Source: Gnetum montanum
Taxonomy: Eukaryota > Streptophyta > Gnetopsida > Gnetales > Gnetaceae
Direction of reading: 5' to 3'
NCBI GenBank assembly: GCA_015680685.1
Contig: MNCI01023742.1
Span: 168,489-232,488, forward strand
DNA: 64,000 nucleotides
How positions within the stretch are numbered: position 1 is the first letter of the stretch; each line of letters starts with the position of its first letter. Below the pieces are notes generated by a model. The model was not told the origin of the DNA. It did not search any database and saw nothing but the letters and a program-made list of their open reading frames with translations. Of the stretch, positions 11,158 through 22,350 are shown piece by piece. The position numbers were made by a program, and so were the translations under genes.

Positions 11158-11315
11158 CTTGGGAGGTGCAGCTTCAATAGGTGGTCGCTGTGGCTCGAGA
11201 GGCCGAGCGACAGACTTTGGAGGTTCGGTGGACCGAGACCCTGGCCTAGTGGCATGCTGACCACGAAGCCCAGCTTTAGGAACAAGCACAACAACTGAAC
11301 AGGCAGCATACACTC

Positions 11316-11504
11316 GTGATGAAGACCCTACGGGCCCAACTCACGGATGAGCTCCGGGCCCGAATCAGGGAGGAGTTGCGTCAGGAGGAGGCGGCCCTTC
11401 AGGCTCAGGAGGAGGCAGCCCGGGAAGAACAGGAACGCTTGCAGGAGGAAGAAGAGCAACGGCAACGACAACTCGACCAGGCACATCAGCACAGTGCCCG
11501 CTAG
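11316..11504 (+). pseudogene. Coiled-coil segment of the GC-rich insert
   Basis: 62 codons, almost all Glu, Gln, Arg, Ala and Leu (for example QEEAALQAQEEAAREEQERL), a clear long alpha-helical coiled coil. It lies downstream of the ORF at 10561, as the coiled coil of ORF3 lies downstream of its domain in elements C and D. It ends at TAG 11502. Probably part of the same original protein, separated by frameshifts. Confidence 0.5.
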
Positions 11505-12147
11505 TGGCTCAAGGGGGGGCGCTTCCCATATAGCATTTTAGGCATTAGCTGTGAGAGCTCCTGGGGGAGCTCAGATGACACATCAGGCGTACGTCCGCTA
11601 AATTCCACCCTGATGCGAGGGATTCCCCGGAAGACTGGAGCAGGTGTAAGGATCTTATGCAGGGCTTCCAACAAGCCGCTAACTTCATGGACACTGAGGA
11701 GCATTGCGCTACCCTGGACCTGCTTCATGAGCTGGAGTGGCCTCGGTGTGCCTGTCGCCAGCTGCCGACTCGCCCCTAGCTCCCCCTCCCCCTTCCCCCC
11801 CCCCCTCCCCCAGTTTCTGGTGGTGTTGTCTTGTCTGTCTGTTGGGGTACGTCCCCCCCCTTCTCCCCCCTCTCTTTTGTGTTGGGGGTGCACCCCCCCT
11901 TTTTTTCTTGGGGTTTTTGAGGTTTTGAGGCCTGTACATTTCTGTGGTTCTGTGGCTCAGCTCAATGTCCTCTGAGTTTGATCTTTTGCGGGTTTTTGGC
12001 CCCCCCCTGCTTGTACTTGTATACTCGTGTACCATACTTTCAGTAATACAATCTCGAACATTCTCTCAAAAAAAAAACTATTTCATGCTACAATGGTGTT
12101 TTATAAAACAATCGAACACAATATGAGAAAACAAAAAATTGGGAAAG

Positions 12148-14874
12148 CTATGTAGTTCCCAGAGGTGGTGGCTCTTCAATTGGCCACTTCCCTTTGATGT
12201 TAGGCTTCTAGAATTTATAATGATTCAGGAGTACCTACAACTTCTCCTTCTCAATTCTCAGGTCATGCATCATTCAGGTTGATGATCCAATATGTGCTAC
12301 AGTTGGTACATCCCATAGACATGGCAGTTACGGAAACAACTAATTAGCTTTCACATACCACATCGCGAGTTGTCTCCATTCCTCCTCAAAATCCTTGGCC
12401 TTTTCTCTTAATTTGTGATAATCTATTAGTCTCTTGGCTAGGTTTGAAGATACATATTTTTGCCCATGGTAGTGATCCTTAATTACTTCTAGTTCTAAGT
12501 TTGCAACATGAAATTTTTGTAGAACATCTTTTCTACTTGCAAACGCCTTCTCATATAAAGCATAAGTGGTTGCTACTTACTATTATAATTCATTTTAGGG
12601 CCAACCTACTATTAACATGATGAAATTAGCATAACGAAGGTTAGCTAATGCCATGTACTCCTTCAGATCTTCAATCTGTAGGTTCTTGATTTTCACTTCA
12701 ACTTGGTAGACTAGGGCATAGATATCTAGGATGGGCTACCAATTAAGATTTTGCATTGTCATGGAACTAATGCAAGTCTTTTCCATCTAGATTTCCTTCT
12801 CATTAACTTGCTTGTATATGTCAATCTATCCCCAAAAGTGCTCTTTAAAATTTTTGTGCTTTTTGGCCTCATTCTACCACATGCTTATCTCAATTGTAGA
12901 CTTTTGATGCATGGCATGTACCTCCTCCATTGAGAGGATTCAGTTCTCTCTAGCCAATCTACTTATGTCATGGTTGATCATCACCAATTGCTCCCCCAAT
13001 TGGTGTATGCACTACTCTAAGAATTTTTTCTACTTCTTAATGGTGGTGAACCTTAGGCCATCAATAGCAAGCTACTTGTTTTCCTCCTAAGCAACAATCT
13101 GTACCTTTTCATAAGTATATGCTTGTACTTCAGTGGCTAAGGCATTCCAAACCTCTTTCTTATTATCCTATTCAACCACTTTATGTTGCTTAATCAATTG
13201 TCCTAGCTATTTTATTCAAAAATAAACTAACTATTCAAGTGTAATGAATTAGGAAGGATCTCTTCTTTTGGCCCTTAGGACAATAAGATCTTGTTGCAAT
13301 AGCTGAACCGCATGCTCCTCTTTGGTCTCTTTCATGACTAGTTTTCCTTTGGTTTCTATGAGGTTGAATTGAACTATAGTGGCATCATTGGGGATGTCAA
13401 AGAGAATTGTCATGATCTACCCAATCTATAGTAATCTATTGAGTACATTCTCATGAGCTACAGGAGTCATCAAGATCCTAGTTAACATCTATACATCTCT
13501 AGTTTGAGTTATGTCCATTGGGGTCACAACAGGCACATTAAAAGATTCTTTGATATGGTTGATTATAACTTCTTCTACACCTATCACATCTTTTTGCTAC
13601 ATGACCATAATTGTGGCACCTTCTTTAGTTTTAAACACCACTTGGAAAGATGTAGCATTATTAGAGATCTAATGTGACCACTAGGATTCTCCTCTTAATT
13701 ATAAAGAAATCTATTCCTTTGATGGATTGGTTGAGACTATGGGCTAAATATTAGCATCAATGACTCAGAAGAGGTTGGATTCATCCCTACTTTCCCAACT
13801 TAGCATTTTAGCAATTTACTGTGAATGGCTCATTATAGGTCTATAATCCTACAATAGTGGTGGTGGGACTTGCTACTCTCATTGTTGCTCTAGTTCTTGT
13901 TCTTGCTCCTTCTCTAGTTCTTGTTATTTCTCCTTCTCTGGTTCTTTTTCTTACTCTTCACCATGATCTTTCCTTGGTGCTGCTAGTTTGAGCAACTTAG
14001 AGAATGAAGCATTTTGGGCCCTCCTAACAATGTCATTGGTGTAACCCAAGATTCCTACTTGCTTACATAGCTTCCTAATTAGGAAAGGTAATGGAAGTGT
14101 TAGCTTCCCTACCTTTCTTTCCATAAAGTATAGTTAGGTAAGGTTGGCATTGTATTTTTCCATCAAGATTATAGTTCCTATGGCCATGTAGGTTAATATC
14201 CTATTTAGCCCTTTAGTGGAAAAGAGTTGGTATGTGCTAATTTTGAAGTAAATTTTCTTTTCCAAAAATAACTGATTGTATATTTTTTCTTCTTTATTAT
14301 ATGCCTATTTTAGCCATATCTCCCTTGTTTTTATGTTAGATCTTATGAACAGGTGTGCTAATTTGGCCTTCACATTGAGTATGTTTAAAGCTTTTGTAAT
14401 GGCTTTGACTAAGAGAGAAATAGAGATTCCACTAATGTTGATGGTGGTGCCCTACTCTTTATTATGAAAAAATTGTTATATCTCACCGAGGTACCATTCA
14501 CTACTTTCAAAAAGGATGTGCCATAAAGGTGATGCCTAAAGTTGAGTTTTGGCTACCTCAAGGAAAAATTTAATAAATGGCTTGAAGATCATTTTCACGA
14601 TGACCATGGTCAACATGGATCACTCTTAGATGGCTTGGAGGCATTCTTGAGACAACATGAGGCATTGTCCTTGTGCTTGAGCTTGTAGTTCCATAGCCTT
14701 TTCTTAGACCAAATGTCCTATAATAAGGGCCTCTTGATGAATGCTAAATGATTTGCCCTTCTATTCTTCATGTTTAGCTGGTGGGCCTTATTCTTCTGGT
14801 CAAACTCTACCACCCCTTGGGCATTTTCTTGCACACTATGAAGGTCCTTCTTGTCCTCCTATTTTTGGGACCAT
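12148..14874 (-). pseudogene. ORF3 of element D (extra ORF between pol and 3' LTR)
   Basis: Minus-strand frame with many TAG/TAA stops, possible start at 14872-14874 and end at TAG 12148-12150. Early part: EWYLGEI..FFHNKE and GISISLLVKAITKALNM; middle: KIYFKISTYQLFS; then LPLPFLIRKLCK (near 14061-14103), the counterpart of LPFPCLI..LCK in copies B and C. After it come a Glu/Lys-rich run (EKEPEKEK, near 13910-13970) and long helical stretches rich in Gln/Glu (12900-13400), probably coiled coil. Length about 2.7 kb, similar to copy C. No signal peptide or membrane segment is visible, so it does not look like an envelope protein. Function unknown; likely relation to the plant transposon protein domain. 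Confidence 0.6.
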
Positions 14875-16807
14875 CTGCAATCAATCAAGGATTCTAGGTT
14901 ACTAAGGTGTTTTCCATTTATCATTGATAGGTTTATACCTTACTCATATCCTTAGTTTCATTAAGTTCTTAGTTCTTGTGATTGCAAGGTTAGAAAAATT
15001 TCAAGAAAATACCCAAAAAATGTTACCTTCATTTATAACCTTTTACAATTGACTTCTTTTTCCTTATGTATGGCCTATATTAATAGTTTTGATTCCTTAG
15101 GGATGTTAATTAAATGTTCTATCATGCATACAACTGATTGTTCATCAAAAAGCTTAATTTTTTCAGCATTCTTACCCTTATAATACCTTTCAAGTGATAG
15201 CAAATTTTGAAAAATTGGCATGAGTTTTCCACACAAGCATCCCTCCCTCAACTAGATTGAATACTTTGGAGTCAAATAGGTTCAACAACAATGGAAATCA
15301 AAGTAATATGGGGCTAGATATCACACATGAAATTTTGATGCATAGAGCTCTTAGTCAACAAAGAAAAATGCAAAAGATCCATTAGCTACAAATGATGAAA
15401 ATGATTTCAAAAAAAATTGTGAAGGCCCTATTTAGAGTTTTTTTAGACTCAATATCAAGTAGCTGATATTGACTCCCATTCAATAATGTTGGAAAATGGA
15501 ATTGTTGGAATTAAAAGATTTGGAAGATGTAAGAAAAGGGTATTGAATCCATGATATAGAATGGATAGGTTGTATAATAAGGAAATGTTTTGAAATTGAC
15601 ATTTATGCACTTGGAATGTTCAAGATGATGTGGTTTTCTTAGACAAGTACAAGTTACAATAGTTATCAAAGTGGTTCCTCCCCAAAGCAAGCTCCAGCCC
15701 TTAATGTCCTTGTATAACCACACCTAAAAATTTCCATAGGTACTAAAGAGGTTAAATGCAATGCATACCTATTTAGCAAAACACACATCTTAGAACCACC
15801 AATTTGAGAGAATAACTCTATGTTACACAAAAACACAAGTTATGATCATACGAATAATGAGATGTGATGGATTTTAGAAAGGATTCTAGAAATTAGGATT
15901 TGAGGTGCCTTATCATAGGCATAATGAATTCTTGTGTGTTATTAATTGTTAAAGTAATCATTATCCCTTATTTTCAAAATTTAAACTAAGTACAAATCAT
16001 GTTCTAGTGACATCACATTGTTTTATTTCTTAGATTTATAACCATAAGACTACCACTGATGTAAGGAGTATTATCACTTGGCGTTTTGTCCAAGGGAGGA
16101 ATCTATTCATGGCATTTCTCTCTTTTTTTTCACTTCTGAGAAGCCAACAACCTTCAAGCATGGGTAACATGTATTTCTAGTGGGACCCTTAGAAATTTAT
16201 TTTGTGTCATTTTTTAATATTTTCATTTGTGTCAACCTTACTAGAAGACTACCTTTAGGCATGGGTAACATGTCTTTCTAGTGACATTGTAAGACAACAC
16301 TTATTTTACTCTTACTCTCATTTTTTGTTAGATCTATAAGGATATAATTACACCCTTAGCAACATCATAGAACATACAGAAGTAGTCATAGAGGTTCCAG
16401 AAGTTTCTTGATGTCACACCCTTTGCATTTCCCCTTGGTTCTTCACTTTTCTGTCTAGGCATAATGATTATGAGTTTATTCTTAGTTTTGATAATGGAAA
16501 AGAATATCATTACGACCATGGTAAGAACCTCTTGTTGATAGAATGGATGGATGGATGGATAATGTGGCCTCACTATCTAGATAATAAATCCCTCATGACA
16601 TTGACAACATAGAGGAAACCTCATCTCATTAGGTTACATCTTGTCATTTCATTCACAAACAAGATTGCTAACAAAGGAAATAAAAAAAGGTGTGGAAAAC
16701 GTTGAAAAGAATGGAAAAATTTGTATCAAGAAATAAGAAAATGATAAAAATTTGTAAAACAAAAAGATGAAAAATACTTATTAATTCCTAATTTTAGGAT
16801 GGGGCAT
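14875..16807 (-). other. Spacer of element D between pol end and ORF3
   Basis: Non-coding. Minus strand shows AAATACATGTTACCCATGC (near 16165), matching the spacer of copies A-C, and a palindromic word pair CAATATCA..TGATATTG at 15450-15471 like that of its own LTR. A 26-base segment ending CATGGGTAACATGT is present twice (near 16158 and 16259). Short open frames here (15511-15723, 16334-16573) have no recognisable content. Confidence 0.5.
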
Positions 16808-16822
16808 ATCCCCCATGACTAA
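16808..16822 (-). promoter_or_regulatory. Internal polypurine-like tract of element D
   Basis: Minus strand reads TTAGTCATGGGGGAT, one change away from the tract at 2194 of copy A and in the same place relative to the spacer. Confidence 0.45.
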
Positions 16823-17588
16823 GCTTTTGACCATAACAAGACTTTATAAGTGGGTGGGCAGGCTCCATGCATTTGTGAAATAGTATTAAATTTTCATTTT
16901 TGAGTCACTAGGTGTCTTTTGGTTTAGTGGCAGCTATGTATATAGGTTGTTGCTTGCACACTTGGTTTTGAACTATACAATGAGTCAAAATAGATGCTGT
17001 GTTAATTTCGTGGACATCTAGCCCATGACTACACCCTTTATCATGATTAGTGAAGCATGGATTCTTTTGTCTCTTCATAGTGCTATGTTCATTATTTTCA
17101 TCAGGTGTTGAAGTAATGATGAATGTTGGCCTTCATGTAGGATTGGAGGACATTGGTTGTGAGAGGAAGGATGTTGCACTTGATTGGAATTTTTCTAGTT
17201 TGGATGAGTTAGTAGGTCCATAGGTGTTGTGCTTATGCATGGGAACTATTTTAAAGAAAGAGTGTTTCTAAGATTATGATGGAGATATACTAGCATTATC
17301 ATTTTTGTGTATTTTCATAGCACAAGTGGCATTCTTTTGTTGATGTTTTGGTGCTGAACCTTATTATGTTGTTGAAAATTGCATGTGATTGAGAGACTAT
17401 GAGAATATTGAGGATATGATGGAGGGTGAGAGGTTTAAGGTGGTGATCTCATATGAGATGTTGTAGTTTGATGATATTTGGGAGAGTGTTAGTAGTAATT
17501 TGAAGCAAAGAAAGTAGAACTAGTTGGGGAAACATGTTGTTAAATGGAGTATCTGAATGAGTCCAACTAACAACAAGGGTTGCATTGG
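16823..17588. other. Unassigned AT-rich sequence
   Basis: Should hold the end of pol of element D on the minus strand, but I cannot recognise integrase words in any frame. No gene seen. Ends where the LTR of copy B starts. Confidence 0.3.
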
Positions 17589-18397
17589 TGATGAATCATG
17601 TTTATCTAATATCAGAGCCTTGACATAGGATACCTAATGTTAGAGCCCAAGATGCGATGTTGAATATCTGATATTGCAGGGCATATGCCAACCTATAAAT
17701 ATAGTGCTTGGGCTCATAGTTTTCATATAGTTTTTCATAGTTTTTACAAAGAGTAGTGAAGCTCTTAAAGTTTGTTTTCTCTAGATTTAGAATATTTATA
17801 AGTGCCCATAGTAGGAGTCTAAGTGTGTATAGATCTTTGTTAGAGTAATGATGTACTTCAACACAACAGTGTGGCAAAAATAAAAATGAACCCTTTTGAT
17901 AATCCTTGCAACACTAAGAATAGATTAATGTTTTCTTTAATGCACTTTAATTAAGAAATTAATTTTCTATTGGTAATGAACACAAACATGACTACTTTGA
18001 GCATACATATAGTGCTTGGTGACCTAGAAACACTTAATGTTTGGTAGCCTAGAGAGCTATATGTGTTTAAGATATGTATAGGAAAGTGGAATGGGTACTT
18101 GTGTTAGGCTAGCTAGGTAGTAAATGAATTATATTTTAAATTATTCTACCTTTCATTCTTGTTTAAGGCAATTAAATTTATAAAGACATAAAATAATAAA
18201 AATCATGTACCCCAATTACACTTAAACCATATCCTTGAGCTTCACAAGTGTAGTTGGGAAGAAAAAAAATGTTCTCAATGCCCATTTCACTCCTAGAAGA
18301 AATAGTACACTAGAGAACTATAAGTTTATGACTAGATCATGTGTGAATGCCTGAGTGATTAATCTGGTTGGGCATAGGGGTACCTTGCCATTCATCA
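17589..18397 (+). repeat. 5' LTR of copy B
   Basis: Starts TGATGAATCATG, ends TTCATCA. TATAAATA at 17694-17701. U3 has GATATTG/ATATC words like the LTR of element D, unlike its own 3' LTR. R/U5 matches the family (GTGCCCATAGTAGGAGTC near 17794). Confidence 0.82.
17694..17701 (+). promoter_or_regulatory. TATA box of copy B 5' LTR
   Basis: TATAAATA at the U3/R position shared by all family LTRs in this window. Confidence 0.55.
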
Positions 18398-18398
18398 T

Positions 18399-18418
18399 TG
18401 ATGTTGTTGCTAGGGACC
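18399..18418 (+). other. Primer binding site of copy B, tRNA-Asp type
   Basis: TGATGTTGTTGCTAGGGACC, one base after the LTR. It differs from TGGCGCCGTTGCCGGGGACC at six positions, all transitions. Confidence 0.65.
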
Positions 18419-18557
18419 TTCTGGTTGTTTCATGCGCTATCTAGAATTTAGTAAAAATTATTTAAATTATTGGTATGAACCTTATATACATATCACATCT
18501 TAAGATTACTACAAAAATTTTAAGAAGCACATTGTAATTTTTATCTCCTAACATAAA

Positions 18558-18618
18558 ATGTCTTCTTCTCATAGGAGTGCTACTCTATCCAAGTCTAATG
18601 TAGATAATTAGCCAGTGC
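18558..18618 (+). pseudogene. gag N-terminus of copy B, 5' piece
   Basis: ATG at 18558 starts a Ser-rich peptide (MSSSHRSATLSKSN) of about 20 codons with one TAG, cut by the nested element. Similar Ser-rich start is seen in the minus-strand gag near 5490. The frame resumes after 26398. Confidence 0.55.
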
Positions 18619-19841
18619 TATCACGTTTGAAAACATTGATGGATGGAACACTAAGAGGTTTTTAGGTGTACATCCTAACCCCAAATCCATGTGTTCTCTA
18701 GTTCCATCCATCAATGTTTTCAAACCTCTCACAGTGTACTTTTCATTGTAGGACTACCTCTCTGCTATTGTGGTGTGCTCTAGTCTCATTTTTCCATAGA
18801 GCTAAGTGCCAAGATGCCAAGGTGTCAAATGCCAAAATGAAAGTCCAAACTAACCAACCAGTGAAAAATGGAAGCCAACCCCTTGAAATGTTGGGGCGCA
18901 GGGGCATTTATAGGGCTAGGGTTAGCCCAAAATGTGGATTAGGTGCCATGTGGTAGTGCAATAGGTGGGACCACAAGAAAAATTTATAAAATTTTCTAAG
19001 TCCAGAGGTAACCAGAAAAAGTTGAAAAATTTTCTAACTCTGGCCGCTACACTCATCCCATGTTATGCATGGGACACGGGATGCCCTCTACTATGCTTGT
19101 CCCATGTTATGTGTGAGACATGGAATACTAGTTACTACACTCATCACACTCGCTATGCTTGTCATGCTTGCTATGCTCTAGAGCATAGGTATAATTTGGG
19201 GCGAAGAGGAAGTGTAGGTGAAATGCAAATTGTAGATCTTGGTTGTCAGAGGAATGTCAAAGTTGATATGAAGGCTGATGCCATGTTCTAGAGGCTTCTA
19301 GAGACTATCTAAGGCTTTCCTCTAGAGCGTAACACAACACTTAGTGAAAATTTGAAAAATTTTGATGTTTCACATTGGTTATGTTGGCTACGCTGGGGAG
19401 TGTAGCAAAGCATAGCAAGGACACTTAGCCAAATTTTAATAAAATCTATAGTCTTCCTTCATAGCATGTTGGCTATGATCTAGGGCGTAGCAAGCTAGGT
19501 AGCCTTGGAAGTTGGAAAATGTGCCAAATGTGTCTTTTATGTGAAGCTAGCTTGATAGATCCTTATCCAACACTTAGGCAAAACTAGGCACTTGAACCTA
19601 TGTCATGTTGGCTACACTCTAGAGCATAGCACCAACACATAGACACAATTTGTTAAGTTTTTACACTTAGAAAAATTTGCAAAAAGTTCCATCATTCTAA
19701 CACTTAGAAACGTTTTGCAAATATGGCAGTTGGGGCTGACTACACTCGACACTTAGAAGAATTTGGACAAAACGCCATTGTTTTGACACTTAGCTAAATT
19801 TGTAGTTGAGATGCTGAGACCTAAAATTTTGTGGTGATTCA
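18619..19841 (-). repeat. 3' LTR of nested element
   Basis: Matches the right LTR from GTAGGACTACCTCT (near 18745) to the ATTCA end, including a GAAGCCAACCCCTTGAAATG word, a TTTATAGGGCTAGGGTTA word and the repeated TCTAGAGCATAG motifs. About 500 bp present at 24790-25315 are missing. Open frames at 18714-18956 and 18965-19291 are chance openings in this LTR. Confidence 0.78.
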
Positions 19842-22350
19842 ATAGCTCCTCTTTATTGAAATCTAGAGGAGTGGCTCAAGAGATGTCAACAAAGAATTGC
19901 AAAACACCATAGTAGATGTGGCACCAACATTGTTCATCAATACCTGATCAAGTGATGCTTCACCATGCTCAAGAGTGCTAAGGGAATCAGGGTATGTTGA
20001 GGGATAAGGGGTATAGGTAATGATAGGGAGATGAAATTTAAATAGTGGAAATGAAATGCAAATATTGGATCATGATGTAAGATGAAAATTTAGCATGGCT
20101 GACAATGACCATGGCATGAAGTGGCTTGCTCTACCTCTCATCGAAGTGCTTATGAGAGAGTCAAAGTTGATCTAAGGCTAGGCCAGTTGCGAAGCTATAG
20201 TTTTATCAATTTTCTTGGGGATGTGCTTTTCCCCATTCTCTTTTTTTTATCATTTTTTTCTTCTTTTCTTTGCTCCAAGGCAAACCTCCACTAGGTTTAG
20301 CTTACTGCTGAATACTAGCTACATGGGCTGGGCCATCAAGTAGATGGGATTTTCTTTGATGTAACCACATAGAATTTGCAAGATAGGTATTTGCTCCCTA
20401 GGATGAGTTGTGTTACATCTATTTGGGGCTTTGACTAGCCCACAAAGGCTCCCCATGGGATGAGTTGTGTTACATCTATCATGGGTTCGGTAGTTGACAT
20501 GAGGAGAATGCTATGTGCATCACAGTGCGTATGCATAAGAGGAATGTGAAATCATGATTATGTGAAGAATGAGAAGATATTGGGATAGAGTGGATGTGCA
20601 TAGGCTATAATGGGATGAGGGGGATGTGCATTCTTGAGTGGCTTAACTAGTCCAATCATGCACATCAGAGTAATGTGGTGGCTTGCTACTACGATGAGAT
20701 GCATCTTTGCATGATTACCGCTAAGACTTCATCCTACAAACACAACTCTAAGAAGAAAACAAAACCATAAAACGTGAAATGCAAGTGCAAATGCTAGATG
20801 CGAAAATGTTACAAGTGCTAGATGTGAAGATGCTACAAATGTGTCAAATTTTGTGCTAGTTGCAAGTGCTTAGGAAGCTAGTGAAAGTGCTAAGGTGATG
20901 ATGCTATGACTCCTTTGAAAGTCACACTAATGGAAAGTGGTTCAAAATATTAGTAGAATGGTGGGAGGTGATGATGCTATGAATTCCCTAAGGGTTTCAC
21001 CAATGGAAGGTTCTCCAAAAAATCAACAACAGGCCAGTTTAAAGTCTTGGCAGATTTTGAAACTAGTTTAAGGTCTTGGCAGACCTTGATGTGTTAGTTT
21101 AGAGTCCTAGTAGATTGTTGGCTACTAGTTTAATGTCATAGTGGATGGTGGATGTTGTTCCATTTTAACGTGATGACCTAAGGATGATCTGTGCTAGTTT
21201 ATATTCATAGTCGACTGTCTGTGCCATTTTTTGCATCATGGCAAACAAGTGCTTACCTTGCTTGTGTAAGGTGTAATGCTGCATGCATAGTCATGCTACA
21301 TGCTTGCAAGATCCTACAAAATCAATAGAAAAAATAACATCAAGAAACACCTGTCATAAATAGAGTTAAAATGGATGAATGAAAGGAAAAAAATGCAAAA
21401 AGTGATAGTTTTAGGTTATTCTAGGCCGTGGGGTAGTTTAAGGCCTTTTTGGGTCATGTGTTTTCCTATTTTTTTATTTTTTTTATTTTTATATGTTTTT
21501 GATGTTTTTCAAATGTAATGCATAAGCTAAGTTGCTGGATGCATAAACAAAGTATAAATGCATAAAAAAAGCGAAGAAGTATGTAAACTAAGAAAGTAGC
21601 TGAAATGTAAATGCATGAACAAATGCAACACAAGCAAAAACCAAAAATGCATTTCCCATGGAGGTAAGGGGTAAGCAAGAGCTTAGCATATTTTTGGCCA
21701 AGGAAAAGTCTTGGTCTTATAGTTGCTTCATAATTGGGTATGGATTATGGGATGCACATGGCTTAGGATCCTCTAGGAGGTTGTTCCAATGTATTAGCCT
21801 TAGGCGTTGCATTGGTTTCTTTAGGTGTATCACCAAGGAACTCCACCTTCAACACTTACTCCATGTCTATGTTGTGGATAGTTGGAGAGGAGACATTATC
21901 ACCATGGATGATAACTTGACCACCTTCATATGGGAGAGGAGATAGCCTTAACTAGATCTTGGGTTGCTTGGCCTACTTGGGGCTAGGGGCTTCAGTGTTT
22001 GGTTGTTACTTGTTGGTTATAGCCTTTGCTTCAGCCATGGGGGTCATGAGACACTCATTCATCCTCTTGCTTTACCATTTGGTAGGCCTACCTAGGTTAC
22101 TAATGGGGTTGGACCTTGAAGGAGGAGGGATCGAGACATTGCCCATTATTGGGCTTCAAGTAGGTGAGGGGCCATCACGTTGTGGCCCCCTTATGATAAA
22201 TGATGGGTTAGGAGTTTTTATGGGGCCAACTTGTTATGGCACCTTAATGAAAAAAGGTTGCTTAGTGGTTGTTGTTGTTGCATCATGCCAGTTTAACATC
22301 TTAAAGGATAGTTGCTATGGGACCTTAACCACAAAGGGTGTTGTCGATGC
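19842..22350 (-). other. Interior of nested element between gag and 3' LTR
   Basis: No RT, RNase H or integrase found. On the minus strand near 21640-21780 there is a peptide (IPNYEATIRPRLFLGQKYAK) that resembles the linker with a G-patch-like end seen after protease in some plant gypsy elements; weak. The 22-mer GGATGAGTTGTGTTACATCTAT occurs at 20401 and 20458. Loose repeats of AGTTTAAGGTCTTGGCAGA lie at 21020-21200. Confidence 0.45.

Larger units (their letters stand above)
10541..12077 (+). mobile_element. GC-rich inserted sequence with 3' A tract
   Basis: Very GC-rich island in AT-rich surroundings. The sequence on either side belongs to the 3' untranslated part of element D (10451-10540 below, 12078-12147 above), so this is an insertion. 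It ends in A10 at 12068-12077 preceded by TTCTCTC, like a retroposed transcript. The left edge is uncertain by some tens of bases and I could not identify a target duplication. It contains a decayed ORF (10561-11160), a coiled-coil ORF (11316-11504) and C-rich and T-rich 3' sequence. Confidence 0.6.

Noticed and set aside
11501-12035. Proline/serine- or glycine/arginine-rich frames on both strands
   Set aside because: They come from C tracts and CT-rich sequence of the GC-rich insert and have no domain.
18714-19291. Two + strand frames of 80 and 108 codons
   Set aside because: They lie inside the LTR of the nested element and are not kept in the other LTR copy.
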